DNA of 64,000 nucleotides from Flammeovirga sp. EKP202 (GCF_014534745.1 NZ_JACVVP010000012.1:62001-126000), one strand, 5' to 3'; counted from the stretch's first letter, positions 27,796-37,180 are shown. Notes: generated by a model from the sequence alone, not told the origin. Made by a program: numbers and translations.

Positions 27796-29626
27796 ACCCT
27801 TGCAGTTCTTGAAGCTTTCTATATTCTCCTCCTTCTTTTGCAATCAACTCCTTGTGCGTACCCTCTTCTACAATCTTACCTTTATTGATCACCACAATTT
27901 TGTCTGCTTCCATAATGGTACTCAATCTATGGGCAATCACTAGAGAAGTACGTCCTTTCATTAAGTGCTGAATGGCATCTTGTACTAACTTTTCAGATTC
28001 AGTATCCAAAGCTGAAGTTGCTTCATCCAAAATCAAAATATCCGGATTACTAACTACGGCCCTTGCTATACTTAACCTTTGTCTCTGACCACCTGAAAGA
28101 CGGGATCCTCTATCACCAATGACCGTTTGATAGCCATCTTCCAATGCCATAATAAAGTCGTGTGCATTGGCAATTTTTGCTGCTTTGATAACGTCTTCCT
28201 CCGTAATAGAGTCCATACCGAAAGCAATGTTGCTATACACCGTATCATTAAATAAGATAGACTCTTGCGTCACTACACCCATATGAGAACGTAGTGAAGA
28301 CAATGTATAATCTTTAATATTTAAGCCATCAATTTTTACAGCTCCTTTTTGAACATCATAAAAACGTGGAATGAAGTCAGCAATTGTAGATTTACCTCCA
28401 CCGGAGCCACCTACAAGGGCTACTGTTTGTCCTTTCTCAATGCTAAAATTGATACCATGAATTACTTCTTTGTCTCCATAAGAAAAACGAACATCTTCTA
28501 ACTCAATGTTTTTCTCAAATGACTTCAATTCCTTAGCATCTGCTTTATTTACAATCTCAGGTTTGGTATCAATCAATTCAAAAATTCTCTCTGTAGCCGC
28601 TACACCTCTTTGAATACGGCTAATATTACCCGTCAAACTTTTTACGGGGTTCAACACTTGAGTGAAAATACCTAAATAGGCTAAAAATTGACTGGCAGAA
28701 AGCGTAGGATCTTCTCCTAAAACTAACACACCACCATAGTACAACAACACGCCAATAAAGAATACCCCTAAAACTTCTGATGTTGGAGACGCTAATTCAA
28801 TACGTCTTACCACTTTGAAGAAAGTATTGACATAATCATCATTGTGCTTTTTAAAAGCTTTGTTGACATAAGGTTCGGCATTGAATCCTTTGACAACGCG
28901 CATCCCTACAATAGATTCATCCAAAACGCCTAACAACTCACCATTTTTCTCTTGTAGTGAATGTGTTTTCTTTCTTAAAGATTTAGAAATCAATGCAATC
29001 ATTCCACCTGAAATTGGTAAAATCAAGAACACGAATAAAGTCATCTGATAAGACAACATTATCAATGAAACGAAGAATATGATGAGGGCTACAGGATCTT
29101 TGATAAACGTAATCACAGAAGCCAAAGAGTTTTCGGTTTCTGTCATATCCGTTGTAGATCTTGCTATAATATCTGATTTTTTCTTATCGGTTAAGTAGCC
29201 AATATCCAGTGTTAATACTTTTTTAAACACTGAAGTTCTTAGATGAGAAATTGTATTTACTCTAAAGTTTTCAGCGATCATTTTTTCCACATATCGCATG
29301 ATGTTCGTTAGTAACGATGCACCTACAGTCACTAAACAGATCATCATCAAAGCATATAGCTTTCCATTTTCATTCATCAACAAGCCAAATTCTTGATAGA
29401 AATAATCTTTCAAGAATTCTATTGAGCCATCAAAGTTCTTCAGCTCTAATAATACACCGTTTACTTTGAAGGATTCTTCACTTGTAAACAACATATCAAG
29501 TAAAGGAATTGCTAAACCAAAATTTGCTAAACTAAAAACACTTACTAAAACAGTCACAAAAAAATAGGGAATTAAAAAACCGGAAAGGCTCCCTGCATAT
29601 GTCAGCAATCGCTTGTACGTTTTCAT
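27785..29626 (-). CDS. MsbA-like ABC exporter (fused membrane and ATPase domains)
   Basis: Type I ABC half-transporter, 613 residues. The N-terminal half has about six membrane helices (first at about 15-40; long extracytoplasmic loop near 60-75). The ATPase half has Walker A VALVGGSGGGKSTIADF (about 395-411), Q-loop GVVTQES, signature LSGGQRQRLSIARAVVSNP and Walker B ILILDEATSAL, then the H-loop VIAHRLST. MsbA-type lipid or glycolipid flippase is the likely role given the overlapping glycosyltransferase genes downstream. A homodimer is expected. Preceded on the minus strand by a consensus -7 element at 29665-29672. Confidence 0.9.
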   Translation of the reverse strand: MKTYKRLLTYAGSLSGFLIPYFFVTVLVSVFSLANFGLAIPLLDMLFTSEESFKVNGVLLELKNFDGSIEFLKDYFYQEFGLLMNENGKLYALMMICLVTVGASLLTNIMRYVEKMIAENFRVNTISHLRTSVFKKVLTLDIGYLTDKKKSDIIARSTTDMTETENSLASVITFIKDPVALIIFFVSLIMLSYQMTLFVFLILPISGGMIALISKSLRKKTHSLQEKNGELLGVLDESIVGMRVVKGFNAEPYVNKAFKKHNDDYVNTFFKVVRRIELASPTSEVLGVFFIGVLLYYGGVLVLGEDPTLSASQFLAYLGIFTQVLNPVKSLTGNISRIQRGVAATERIFELIDTKPEIVNKADAKELKSFEKNIELEDVRFSYGDKEVIHGINFSIEKGQTVALVGGSGGGKSTIADFIPRFYDVQKGAVKIDGLNIKDYTLSSLRSHMGVVTQESILFNDTVYSNIAFGMDSITEEDVIKAAKIANAHDFIMALEDGYQTVIGDRGSRLSGGQRQRLSIARAVVSNPDILILDEATSALDTESEKLVQDAIQHLMKGRTSLVIAHRLSTIMEADKIVVINKGKIVEEGTHKELIAKEGGEYRKLQELQGYDR

Positions 29627-29664
29627 GTATTTTTATTACAATCTTTTTCAATAATAATTTCACA

Positions 29665-29672
29665 CAAATGTA
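29665..29672 (-). promoter_or_regulatory. -7 element TACATTTG for the MsbA/glycosyltransferase operon
   Basis: On the minus strand TACATTTG matches TAnnTTTG and lies 38 bases before the exporter start codon, predicting a leader of about 30 bases. Confidence 0.65.
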
Positions 29673-29923
29673 ATGATTGTATTTCTATTAGTAAGTTAAT
29701 TTTTGGGAGAATAGGAGGTGAAATGCCTGTTTCTTATATTTAAGTACTAAATCAAAATTATTTTGAGCTAATTCTCATTATTGTTGTGCGATGACTACCT
29801 TCAAAAAACTTGCAACAAACATTGTTATAAGGTTTTGCATTGTGATTATATCCACAAAAAATAATGCTTAATTGCCGTCAAATTCCTTTTGTTTTAGTTT
29901 CAAATGCAATTAATACAATAAAG

Positions 29924-30568
29924 ATGAAAGAGAGAGTAGCACTCATTATTGGTAGTACAGGACTTATCGGGAGCCATACCTTACAAAACTTAATTCAAAA
30001 TGATAGTTTCACACAAGTAATTTCAATATCGAGAAAGCCACTCAAGGTCAATCACAAAAAACTTAAAGAAATCATTATTGACTTTGACAAACTTGATACT
30101 GTTGAACTTAACACTCCTATTGATGCCGCTTTTTGCTGTTTAGGAACCACTATGAAAAAAGCAGGTAGTAAAGAGGCTTTTTATAAGGTAGATTTCACGT
30201 ATTGTATTAATTTTGGGAAATTAGCGTTGCAAAATGGTGTAAAAAGTTTCCAAATTATTTCTTCGATGGGAGCTAACGCAGACTCTTTATTTTACTACAA
30301 TCAGGTGAAAGGAAAAATGGAAAATGAATTGGCAAACATGAATTTTCCTACACTAAATATCCTTCAACCTTCGTTGTTATTAGGAGAAAGATCAGAAACT
30401 AGAGTTGGTGAAGACTTTGGCAAAATCATGAATCAAGTATTCTCTCCTTTTATCCCTAAAAAATATAAAGGTATAGAAGGTCGTAAGGTGGCTAATTTTA
30501 TGATGCAAAAGGCTATGGATACAACATTGAGTGGAGTCAATAGATTCACCTCAGATCAAATGCAATAA
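29924..30568 (+). CDS. NAD(P)-binding SDR-like protein (TIP30/HTATIP2-like)
   Basis: Atypical short-chain dehydrogenase-like protein. VALIIGSTGLIGSHTLQNL is the glycine-rich nucleotide loop (residues 5-23 from my start), FCCLGTTMKKAGSKEAFYKV is conserved in TIP30-like proteins, and YYNQVKGKMENEL has the Tyr-xxx-Lys pair. The longer frame from 29864 has 20 non-family residues; I choose ATG 29924, where the fold begins. Substrate unknown. It precedes the 30633 gene by 64 bases on the same strand. Confidence 0.8.
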   Translation: MKERVALIIGSTGLIGSHTLQNLIQNDSFTQVISISRKPLKVNHKKLKEIIIDFDKLDTVELNTPIDAAFCCLGTTMKKAGSKEAFYKVDFTYCINFGKLALQNGVKSFQIISSMGANADSLFYYNQVKGKMENELANMNFPTLNILQPSLLLGERSETRVGEDFGKIMNQVFSPFIPKKYKGIEGRKVANFMMQKAMDTTLSGVNRFTSDQMQ

Positions 30569-30632
30569 TTCTCATTTCAACTTCGCTATAATCTACGCTT
30601 CATTTTATAATATCTATTACTATCTGACAAAT

Positions 30633-33089
30633 ATGTACCCCAAGATTAAAGCCATTGGGTTAGGCATTTTTTTCTACGTATTGTGTTTTTTTCAACTCAA
30701 CATACACTGCCTGGCTCAACACCACAAAGGGCTTGCACCTTCTACTGATAAACATTGGGCTTTATCTTTTCAAACAGGTGTCAGCAATTACTTTGGTGAT
30801 CTTACAAAAAGTGCTTCTCCCACTGCCATTGACCCTAGCCTTTCGGGGATATATATAAGCGGTGCCTATGAGAAGAGATTTTCACACCGTTTCATTTTGA
30901 GAGGTGAAATCTCATGGTCCAGAATCAATGGTGATGACGCTCAAACTGCCGATATTGGCACTTTTGAATACAATAGAAATCTACATTTTAGAAACGATAT
31001 TTTTCAACTTTCTGCTCTCGCACAAATTGACATTTTTCCTCACTTTGGGCATTATACGGAAAGAAAAAGAGTCACTCCATATGTACTGACCGGATTGACC
31101 GCATTCTTACATAATCCCAAAGGCAAAACGACCAACGACTTCGGTAGTACATGGGTAGATTTGGCCCCTTTAGGGACAGAAGGGCAAGGAGGTGAAATTT
31201 ATAAACCAAAATACAATCAGGCGGGATTAGCAATTCCATTAGGGATTGGTGTCAACGTCAAAGTTACTGACCGTATCGATGTAGGAGTTGAATGGGTCAG
31301 CAAATATACATTTACGGATTATCTAGATGATGTAAGTTTACATTATGTTGGCGATGCCCATTTTGGAGATAATAAACTTGGCGCTGCAATGGCCGACCGC
31401 TCCCAGGAAAGTGTTGCCGTTTTGACTGGTGAACAACGACAAGTTCCAGATGAAAAATTCGGACCTGGGGAGAAAAGAAGTAGCAATAACAGTAATGATG
31501 GATTTTCAAATTTTTCAGTTCGTGTTCGCTATATTCTGTCAAAAAATAGACCTCCTAAATCATTATCCTGGTTACATAAAAACAATGAATTTTATAAACC
31601 GACGTTGCATGCAGAAAAATTAGAAAAAAGTACTCATGAGCCTTCTGAATTTATGAAATACAAGGATAGATATACTATTCAGAATTTAGCCATCAATACA
31701 GCTGGGTCTGAAAGGTCACCTTATTTTTACCAAGATGGTTTGATCTATACTACTGATAGAAACGACAGGAAGCATTTCAATAAACATTATAGAAAATCCT
31801 ACTATAATTTTTACTTTGCTCCATTGCATGACCTTTATAGAAACGAACAAACAAGGCCAATTGCCATTGACAGTAGTGCTTTCCATCATCATCATCATCA
31901 TTCTGCTTTTCAAATCGATGACCACCATATGATTGCTACGCTGTATGAGGCTGATGTTCCGCACTTAGAAGTCGCTCAACACAAACTCTTTTTAATTGAT
32001 GTATTAGGCGAAAATATTTGGTCTAACATCAGAGAACTTCCTTTTAACAACGAGCATTATTCTATCTCTGAACCTTCTTTCTCTAGAGATGGCAATACGT
32101 TATATTTTGTCTCGGATATGGAAGGTGGCTACGGAGGCACTGATATTTATGTAAGTTATAAATACAACGGTCAATGGACTTATCCTATCAACTTAGGGGA
32201 AGTAGTCAACACTCCAGGCGATGAGGTTTCCCCTTACATTCATCCTGATGGTACTTTGTATTTTGCCTCTGATGGACATGATGGAATGGGCGGTCTTGAT
32301 CTTTATGAAGCATATACCAAAAAAGGAATCATATTCGCCGTTGCTAATTTAGGTGCACCCATCAACTCTACACATGACGATTATGGATTGATTTTGAATT
32401 CCGTCAAAAGGACAGGTTATTTTACTTCCAATCGCTTAGGAGGTAAAGGTGGAAATGATATTTACCAATTAAATGTCAATGGTATTAACCTCTCAAGAAT
32501 GTTGACAGATGAGCATGAAAACTTGTTTACTATTGAAGCTATGAAACTAAAAGGAAAAGTGGTTTCAAAAGATACAAAAGTCGCTTTACCTCGAATTCTT
32601 GTCAGTTTAAAAAATCTAGAAACCAATGCCTTGATAACGAAAAGAACGGATGAAAATGGTAATTATGATTTTGATATTTCTAATGAATCCAATTACGAAA
32701 TCTTCCCTTCTGCTTTTGGTTACAAAAGAATGAAACCCACCAAAATTTCTACTGTTGGGGTTTTCGGTAAAGATGTTATTGAGAAAAAGTTGGTGATTGA
32801 ACCTCTTGCTCAAAAAGTGAAATTATATGGTCAAGTAACCAATAAAACAACTGGTGAACTTCTGAAAAACATTGAACTTGTTTTTATCTCTCCTAATGAG
32901 GATGAAAATATTTATGTAAAATCAGATAATGAGGGGAATTACACAATGGAAATCGATAAGGATAAAAAGTATTATTTCTTTGTGGAAGAAAAAGGCTTTT
33001 TAGAAAAGAACTATCAGATTCCAGATTTATCAAAATATAGAACAGTTACTTCTATGAAATATAACATTAGGCTAGAACCTAAGGAATAA
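30633..33089 (+). CDS. Beta-barrel + beta-propeller (PD40) + CnaB-like fusion protein
   Basis: Large envelope protein of unknown role. The start at ATG 30633 is chosen because a signal peptide follows (MYPKIKAIGLGIFFYVLCFF, cleavage near LAQ); the longer frame from 30531 lacks one. Domains: outer-membrane-barrel-like strands (about 35-315, FQTGVSNYFGDLTKSA start, as in DUF6089-type proteins), PD40/TolB-like propeller blades (about 350-620: DGNTLYFVSDMEGGYGGTDI, PDGTLYFASDGHDGMGGLDL, GYFTSNRLGGKGGNDIYQL), then two carboxypeptidase-regulatory/CnaB-like sandwiches (about 640-720 and 735-818). The propeller plus sandwich order resembles the type IX secretion protein PorE, but no OmpA-C domain is present. 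Residues 418-423 are six His from six CAT codons. Confidence 0.78.
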   Translation: MYPKIKAIGLGIFFYVLCFFQLNIHCLAQHHKGLAPSTDKHWALSFQTGVSNYFGDLTKSASPTAIDPSLSGIYISGAYEKRFSHRFILRGEISWSRINGDDAQTADIGTFEYNRNLHFRNDIFQLSALAQIDIFPHFGHYTERKRVTPYVLTGLTAFLHNPKGKTTNDFGSTWVDLAPLGTEGQGGEIYKPKYNQAGLAIPLGIGVNVKVTDRIDVGVEWVSKYTFTDYLDDVSLHYVGDAHFGDNKLGAAMADRSQESVAVLTGEQRQVPDEKFGPGEKRSSNNSNDGFSNFSVRVRYILSKNRPPKSLSWLHKNNEFYKPTLHAEKLEKSTHEPSEFMKYKDRYTIQNLAINTAGSERSPYFYQDGLIYTTDRNDRKHFNKHYRKSYYNFYFAPLHDLYRNEQTRPIAIDSSAFHHHHHHSAFQIDDHHMIATLYEADVPHLEVAQHKLFLIDVLGENIWSNIRELPFNNEHYSISEPSFSRDGNTLYFVSDMEGGYGGTDIYVSYKYNGQWTYPINLGEVVNTPGDEVSPYIHPDGTLYFASDGHDGMGGLDLYEAYTKKGIIFAVANLGAPINSTHDDYGLILNSVKRTGYFTSNRLGGKGGNDIYQLNVNGINLSRMLTDEHENLFTIEAMKLKGKVVSKDTKVALPRILVSLKNLETNALITKRTDENGNYDFDISNESNYEIFPSAFGYKRMKPTKISTVGVFGKDVIEKKLVIEPLAQKVKLYGQVTNKTTGELLKNIELVFISPNEDENIYVKSDNEGNYTMEIDKDKKYYFFVEEKGFLEKNYQIPDLSKYRTVTSMKYNIRLEPKE

Positions 33090-33108
33090 TCATAGATCTT
33101 TAGAGCAT

Positions 33109-33165
33109 AAAAAAGAGGGAAGAAATGGTTTGTTAATTAACCACTTCTTCCCTCTTGTTTTATTT
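33109..33165. terminator. Bidirectional terminator after the 30633 gene
   Basis: An 18-base arm (33113-33130) pairs with 33139-33156 with one mismatch, flanked by an A run and a T-rich tail. It lies between convergent genes. Confidence 0.9.
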
Positions 33166-33171
33166 TTTCTA

Positions 33172-34272
33172 CTAATAATTTAATACCAAATTATCAATAT
33201 CTAGTTTACTACCCACAGCACCTGTAAAAGTATCACCTAAAGCACTTGATGAGAAAACTATTAAAATATGCGTTGGAACATCATTAGGGTCAGCAAAACC
33301 GACTTCTTCTTCACCCGGATTTTGATTTAGTCCCATAAACGCTGGTGACCCTGCCGGAAGTTCACCATATTGCATCTCTAAAGTAAGCGTTGTCCAATCA
33401 GAAACAGTATCACCGCTTCTATGCCAAGCTGTTCCCAATCTATAGCGCTGTCCATCTACCCTTTTTTGGAGAATAATGTAGATATCACATTGATCATTTC
33501 CTGTTGAAGGGTTGCGGTTTTCATAATAATCAGTTCCTGGATTATATCTATAATCAACATTGACAGAAGAAGGTCTTCCACCGAATGTGATGCCGAATTT
33601 TGTATTACTCCTTGGGTTAGCAGCGTCAGGAGGAAGATCATCTGTAAAATAACCTGCAAACAGAGAACCTGCTGCAATATTATAAATAGGCACACTGATA
33701 CTTTCCAACTGAGCATATTTTCCTCCATCTCTATCTTGAGGAGTAGTGTTACCACCATCAACAAATGAAGCAACAGCACCTCTATTGGCCGTATCCCAAA
33801 TTCTTGAAGTTAACTCGTCTGATTGAGGCGTTGGTGTACTATAAGTATATTTATTGAAGAGCCAAGTTATTTCTGTTTCATACCAAGAATCAAAATTACT
33901 ATTCTCTATTTGAACTTCAGCGGTTTGACGGAAAGCTTTCACTTTCCAGTTTACCTTAGTACCGTCTTCTGCAGTCACTACATAAATCACGGTGTCTGAA
34001 AAGTTTGCTATTTCCCCAACCATAGGGTTAACTGTTGCTAAAGAAGAAATATTAATGTTTGTCGTTTTAAGGCTATCAAGGTTGATAACTTCATTCACGG
34101 GTACTAATATTACTCTATTCGCTGAGTCTATTTGAGACGTTCCTGATTGTCCCTCTACTTCAAATGCTGTAATTTCAGCCTTTGGTGATAATCCAAAATA
34201 GTCCCAATCAATGCATGAGGAAAGAGAAAATGCTAAGGCACTAATTATTAATAATCGTAATATTTTCATCAT
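33172..34272 (-). CDS. PCMD-domain lipoprotein
   Basis: Predicted surface or periplasmic lipoprotein (hydrophobic segment then SLSSC, lipidated Cys near residue 20). After a DUF5018-like or BACON-like N-terminal region (about 30-115), the PCMD carbohydrate-metabolism domain is suggested by ENSNFDSWYE (about 122-131), IWDTANRGAV, a Gly-rich GGKYAQLES strand and a final SKLDIDNLVLNY block with the typical DN-xx-L-xY end. The exact ligand is unknown; PCMD proteins are often encoded beside outer-membrane proteins. A barrel gene lies 7 bases upstream on the same strand, so the two are probably one operon. Confidence 0.78.
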   Translation of the reverse strand: MMKILRLLIISALAFSLSSCIDWDYFGLSPKAEITAFEVEGQSGTSQIDSANRVILVPVNEVINLDSLKTTNINISSLATVNPMVGEIANFSDTVIYVVTAEDGTKVNWKVKAFRQTAEVQIENSNFDSWYETEITWLFNKYTYSTPTPQSDELTSRIWDTANRGAVASFVDGGNTTPQDRDGGKYAQLESISVPIYNIAAGSLFAGYFTDDLPPDAANPRSNTKFGITFGGRPSSVNVDYRYNPGTDYYENRNPSTGNDQCDIYIILQKRVDGQRYRLGTAWHRSGDTVSDWTTLTLEMQYGELPAGSPAFMGLNQNPGEEEVGFADPNDVPTHILIVFSSSALGDTFTGAVGSKLDIDNLVLNY

Positions 34273-34279
34273 TCAATGT

Positions 34280-35002
34280 TTAGAAATAGTAGGCTACAGC
34301 CAGTTTAATTTGTAATAAGTTCACTCTAAAATTGAGATCAAAATCAGTTCTTTGAGACTCCTCTGTATAATTTGTCACTGCTTTTCTATGTTCCATTTCT
34401 AACCCTAGTAGCCCCACTGAAGCTTCAAAAGCAAAACCATCTGCTATAAAAGCCGCAAGACCTGGCTGGATACCAATTCCAAGTAATACTTTATCGGTCA
34501 TAGTTTTATTAAGGTCAGTTCCTGATTCTGTTTGTCTCATGGTTCTTGATGCTCCTACTTGTAGTGAGGTTTGATTGAAAATACTAAAACGTCTTGAACT
34601 TGAGAGAGGAATATAGTTTCTGATGAAAGGGGCAAAAAAGTAACCGTGTGAAATAGACTTCAATTGTGTTCTAACACTGTTAGAAGTATAAATCTCATTT
34701 TTATTTTGGCTTGAATAAGAAAACTCCATCCCTACCATAAAAAAGTCTTTAATAAAATATCCACCTTGAACACCTACTTCAAAGTCACCATTATCTTGTT
34801 TGTGCAGTTGTCTTATAAACTGATCTTCATTTTCAGCACTACTTGATGACAATTGTACAGTCAAGGAAGTATACCATTGACCTTTAGATTCGTTGTGGTT
34901 AAAGTCCATATCTCTTGGGTCTGGATCTTCTTTTATTTCACTTTGTGCATAAATAGATTGAATACTCATCAATAATATGAGTACAGTTAATATGTGTTTC
35001 AT
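34280..35002 (-). CDS. Predicted outer-membrane beta-barrel protein
   Basis: A signal peptide (MKHILTVLILLMSIQSIYA, Q next) is followed by strands such as WYTSLTVQLSSSS, GVQGGYFIKDFFMVGMEFSY and a final LLQIKLAVAYYF with C-terminal Phe. Length 240 suggests a small barrel. Probably co-transcribed with the PCMD lipoprotein gene 7 bases downstream, which may bind at the surface next to it (inference). No catalytic motif. Confidence 0.72.
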   Translation of the reverse strand: MKHILTVLILLMSIQSIYAQSEIKEDPDPRDMDFNHNESKGQWYTSLTVQLSSSSAENEDQFIRQLHKQDNGDFEVGVQGGYFIKDFFMVGMEFSYSSQNKNEIYTSNSVRTQLKSISHGYFFAPFIRNYIPLSSSRRFSIFNQTSLQVGASRTMRQTESGTDLNKTMTDKVLLGIGIQPGLAAFIADGFAFEASVGLLGLEMEHRKAVTNYTEESQRTDFDLNFRVNLLQIKLAVAYYF

Positions 35003-35268
35003 AAATTAGAAATAGATAAGAGTTATTAGAGCATGTCTAAAATCTAAATTTTAAGGAGTGAAGCACTTTATCTTTTTGAATAATAAGGAGATTAATTTCA
35101 AATAAAATAATGGTTTTACTTATGTTGGTGAAATAAATACACCCCTTACATAAGATAGGTCTTCACCGATAGAGAGCTTTATAAAGTGCAAGCTAAGCAC
35201 TGTAGTTTTAATAAACGGTTTGCTACTTTAATATAATCAAAATTGAAGTATTTGTAAACAAAGCCGAG
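35003..35268. other. Structured intergenic region, no gene seen
   Basis: It contains a nested arrangement: GCACTTTAT (35063-35071) with ATAAAGTGC (35181-35189), and inside it CTTATGT (35119-35125) with ACATAAG (35148-35154). A TATTAGAGCATGTCTAAAA motif (35024-35042) also occurs upstream of miaE. No coding frame and no T run. Confidence 0.5.
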
Positions 35269-36081
35269 TTATTGTTTCTTCTTTATTCTTGGTTCAGTAT
35301 AAATAGGCCAGAAAGGTATTCTGTAAAGCAATCTATACTGGAAATTTATCCTTGAGCGGTCGTCTTTATTATGATACCATCCTGGTATATGGGCTTTTGT
35401 AATTGCCGTTGCAGGAAAATCTTTTTTGATAACATAGGCGAAGCCGAAATCAGCAGTTAAGTTTTTGATCAATACTACTTTTATACTAACAGTGATTTCA
35501 TACCAATCCACATTCACATTTTTCTCTGTTAAATGTTTTAGTGTAGCACCTTCATCCCAATACCCATTACCTGAGCTATAAAAATCTGCAGACTGATCAA
35601 AAGTGGAATTCGCATATTTAAAGCCAAATGATAATGCGTTATCAATCGACGACCTCTTCATTACGTTGTACTCTACACCAAATCGGTAAAATGCCCCGTT
35701 ACTTCTGTACCTAAAAAAATCAGCATCAGGATTTTCTACTGTTCGATCCATTCTACCATATTCTCCAGTAATAAAGAAATCATTTCTGATCATCAAATCA
35801 GCATATAAAGTGTAAGCACTCATATTAGGTTCTGCCATGGACTGTACAAGTGGTCTCATGTCAGTACCCAATCGCATTCCTGACAACACTAAAAATTGAG
35901 ACCCTTTGGGTTGTCCATTCTTATTCAACGGCCAAGGTTCCTTTATGATGCCTGTAGTATCTTGAGCATATTCAGAAGAATCTGACGTAGCATCTCCAGC
36001 TTCATTTTGAGCATAAAGCGTCAAAGTACCTCCTAGAAGGCATAGCGTTATCGTTAATATTTTAGATAAATAACTTAACAT
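35269..36081 (-). CDS. DUF6048-like outer-membrane protein
   Basis: Signal peptide (hydrophobic core ILTITLCLLGGTLTLYAQ) then barrel-like strands; GSQFLVLSGMRLGTDMRPLV and LYADLMIRNDFFITGEYGRM are the blocks I recall for DUF6048. Length 270 is normal. It starts 20 bases inside the end of the DUF6452-like gene, so translation is coupled. The pair occurs together in many Bacteroidota; function is unknown. Recognition rests on the pairing as much as on the sequence. Confidence 0.68.
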   Translation of the reverse strand: MLSYLSKILTITLCLLGGTLTLYAQNEAGDATSDSSEYAQDTTGIIKEPWPLNKNGQPKGSQFLVLSGMRLGTDMRPLVQSMAEPNMSAYTLYADLMIRNDFFITGEYGRMDRTVENPDADFFRYRSNGAFYRFGVEYNVMKRSSIDNALSFGFKYANSTFDQSADFYSSGNGYWDEGATLKHLTEKNVNVDWYEITVSIKVVLIKNLTADFGFAYVIKKDFPATAITKAHIPGWYHNKDDRSRINFQYRLLYRIPFWPIYTEPRIKKKQ

Positions 36082-37027
36082 TCGGAATGTTTGGGTTAGT
36101 ATTTACTGTTGTTCTATCTATTTGCATCTTCTTAAAGTGAGGGCCGGCTGGATAATTAAATTCCTTGCCTGTGGTACCTGCACTATCTAAAAGCACATCA
36201 CCTACACCATCAAAAAAGATACAACCTGTTTCATCATCACTGATTGTGGTCGTAGTATTAAAAACTACCTTCAATTCTTGATCTGTATTCACGCCTTCGC
36301 CACTTTGTCTTCTAAAAACAAAGGTTGTGCTATCACTTCCTTCTAAGGGAAGGTAGATTGTACTAAAACGATCCGAACCATCATAGATAGGATCTTCAAA
36401 TTCTTTTCCTTTTACAAAAATTGATGAAAAAACTTCTTCTCTTGCGTTACCTGTTACAAGGTCGAAATAAGTAACAATTAGGTTTTTGCTTGCTGATTTA
36501 TCTTCTGAGTTACAAACATCTATCACAAATCGGATATTTTCCGTAATCGTATCAGCAATCACTGATGGCCAAGCAACGGTCACCGAATCAAACAATGCAC
36601 CGAACTCTCCAACATAAGCATCTTGTCCCGCGCCTCCTTCAGTTGGAGATACTTTCAAGTTTGTGATCTGCTCAAAAGCACCACAATCAGGACCATTTAC
36701 TTCAACAGATGTTTCATAACTTATATAGGTTGTATCTGCCAAGCCAGGCATTACAAATGAAAATCCTGTTTCCCTTGCCGTCACTTTCAATGGCAATAAA
36801 TATTTACCATTTGCCATTTTTGTGATTTCAGAACCACCTATTCCATTTACAAACTCAAAATCTTGATCAAGGACTGTTGAGTAATCATTTTTATCATAAA
36901 AAGCTCCAACTGCATAAGATGATGGATTGGAATAAGCATCGCAATCTCTACAAGATGGGGTCGCTAAAAAAATTGATAGGGGTATTAAAGACCATAACCC
37001 TCTTTTGATTAATTTCATCAAGTTCAT
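36062..37027 (-). CDS. DUF6452-like lipoprotein with apparent internal duplication
   Basis: Lipoprotein signal (hydrophobic stretch then LATPSC, Cys near residue 26). Two similar halves are visible: AVGAFYDKND ... LLPLKVTARETGFSFVM ... GPDCGAFEQI (about 40-140) and LIVTYFDLVTGN ... IYLPLEGSDSTTFVFR ... DDETGCIFF (about 180-285), each with a short strand, an LPL segment, a Phe/Val strand and a late Cys. DUF6452 proteins are usually about half this length (from memory). It overlaps the DUF6048-like gene by 20 bases. Function unknown. Confidence 0.62.
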   Translation of the reverse strand: MNLMKLIKRGLWSLIPLSIFLATPSCRDCDAYSNPSSYAVGAFYDKNDYSTVLDQDFEFVNGIGGSEITKMANGKYLLPLKVTARETGFSFVMPGLADTTYISYETSVEVNGPDCGAFEQITNLKVSPTEGGAGQDAYVGEFGALFDSVTVAWPSVIADTITENIRFVIDVCNSEDKSASKNLIVTYFDLVTGNAREEVFSSIFVKGKEFEDPIYDGSDRFSTIYLPLEGSDSTTFVFRRQSGEGVNTDQELKVVFNTTTTISDDETGCIFFDGVGDVLLDSAGTTGKEFNYPAGPHFKKMQIDRTTVNTNPNIPNVKLFI

Positions 37028-37154
37028 ACAACAAATTTAAGGAGCAAAACGCAATTTAAAAGGATTTTCCAGTTAGGATTGTGTTTTCGTAGTACAAATC
37101 AATTAAAACTTAAGATTTGACAGTTATCTCTTTATTGTTGACACTTTAGTTCAT

Positions 37155-37180
37155 AAAAAAAGCGACTCCGAAGAGCCGCC
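37155..37180 (-). terminator. Terminator of the marR-fadN-fadA operon
   Basis: On the minus strand a stem GCGGCTC/GAGTCGC (one G-T pair) around a TTCG tetraloop is followed by seven T, about 75 bases past the fadA stop. It resembles the hairpin at 6562-6586. Confidence 0.85.

Noticed and set aside
30531-30632. Longer start for the barrel/propeller protein at 30531
   Set aside because: It overlaps the SDR-like gene and gives no signal peptide; ATG 30633 is followed directly by one.
31884-31901. Cloning tag (six-His) as a sign of vector sequence
   Set aside because: It is internal, encoded only by CAT codons in a native-looking domain, and no vector sequence flanks it.
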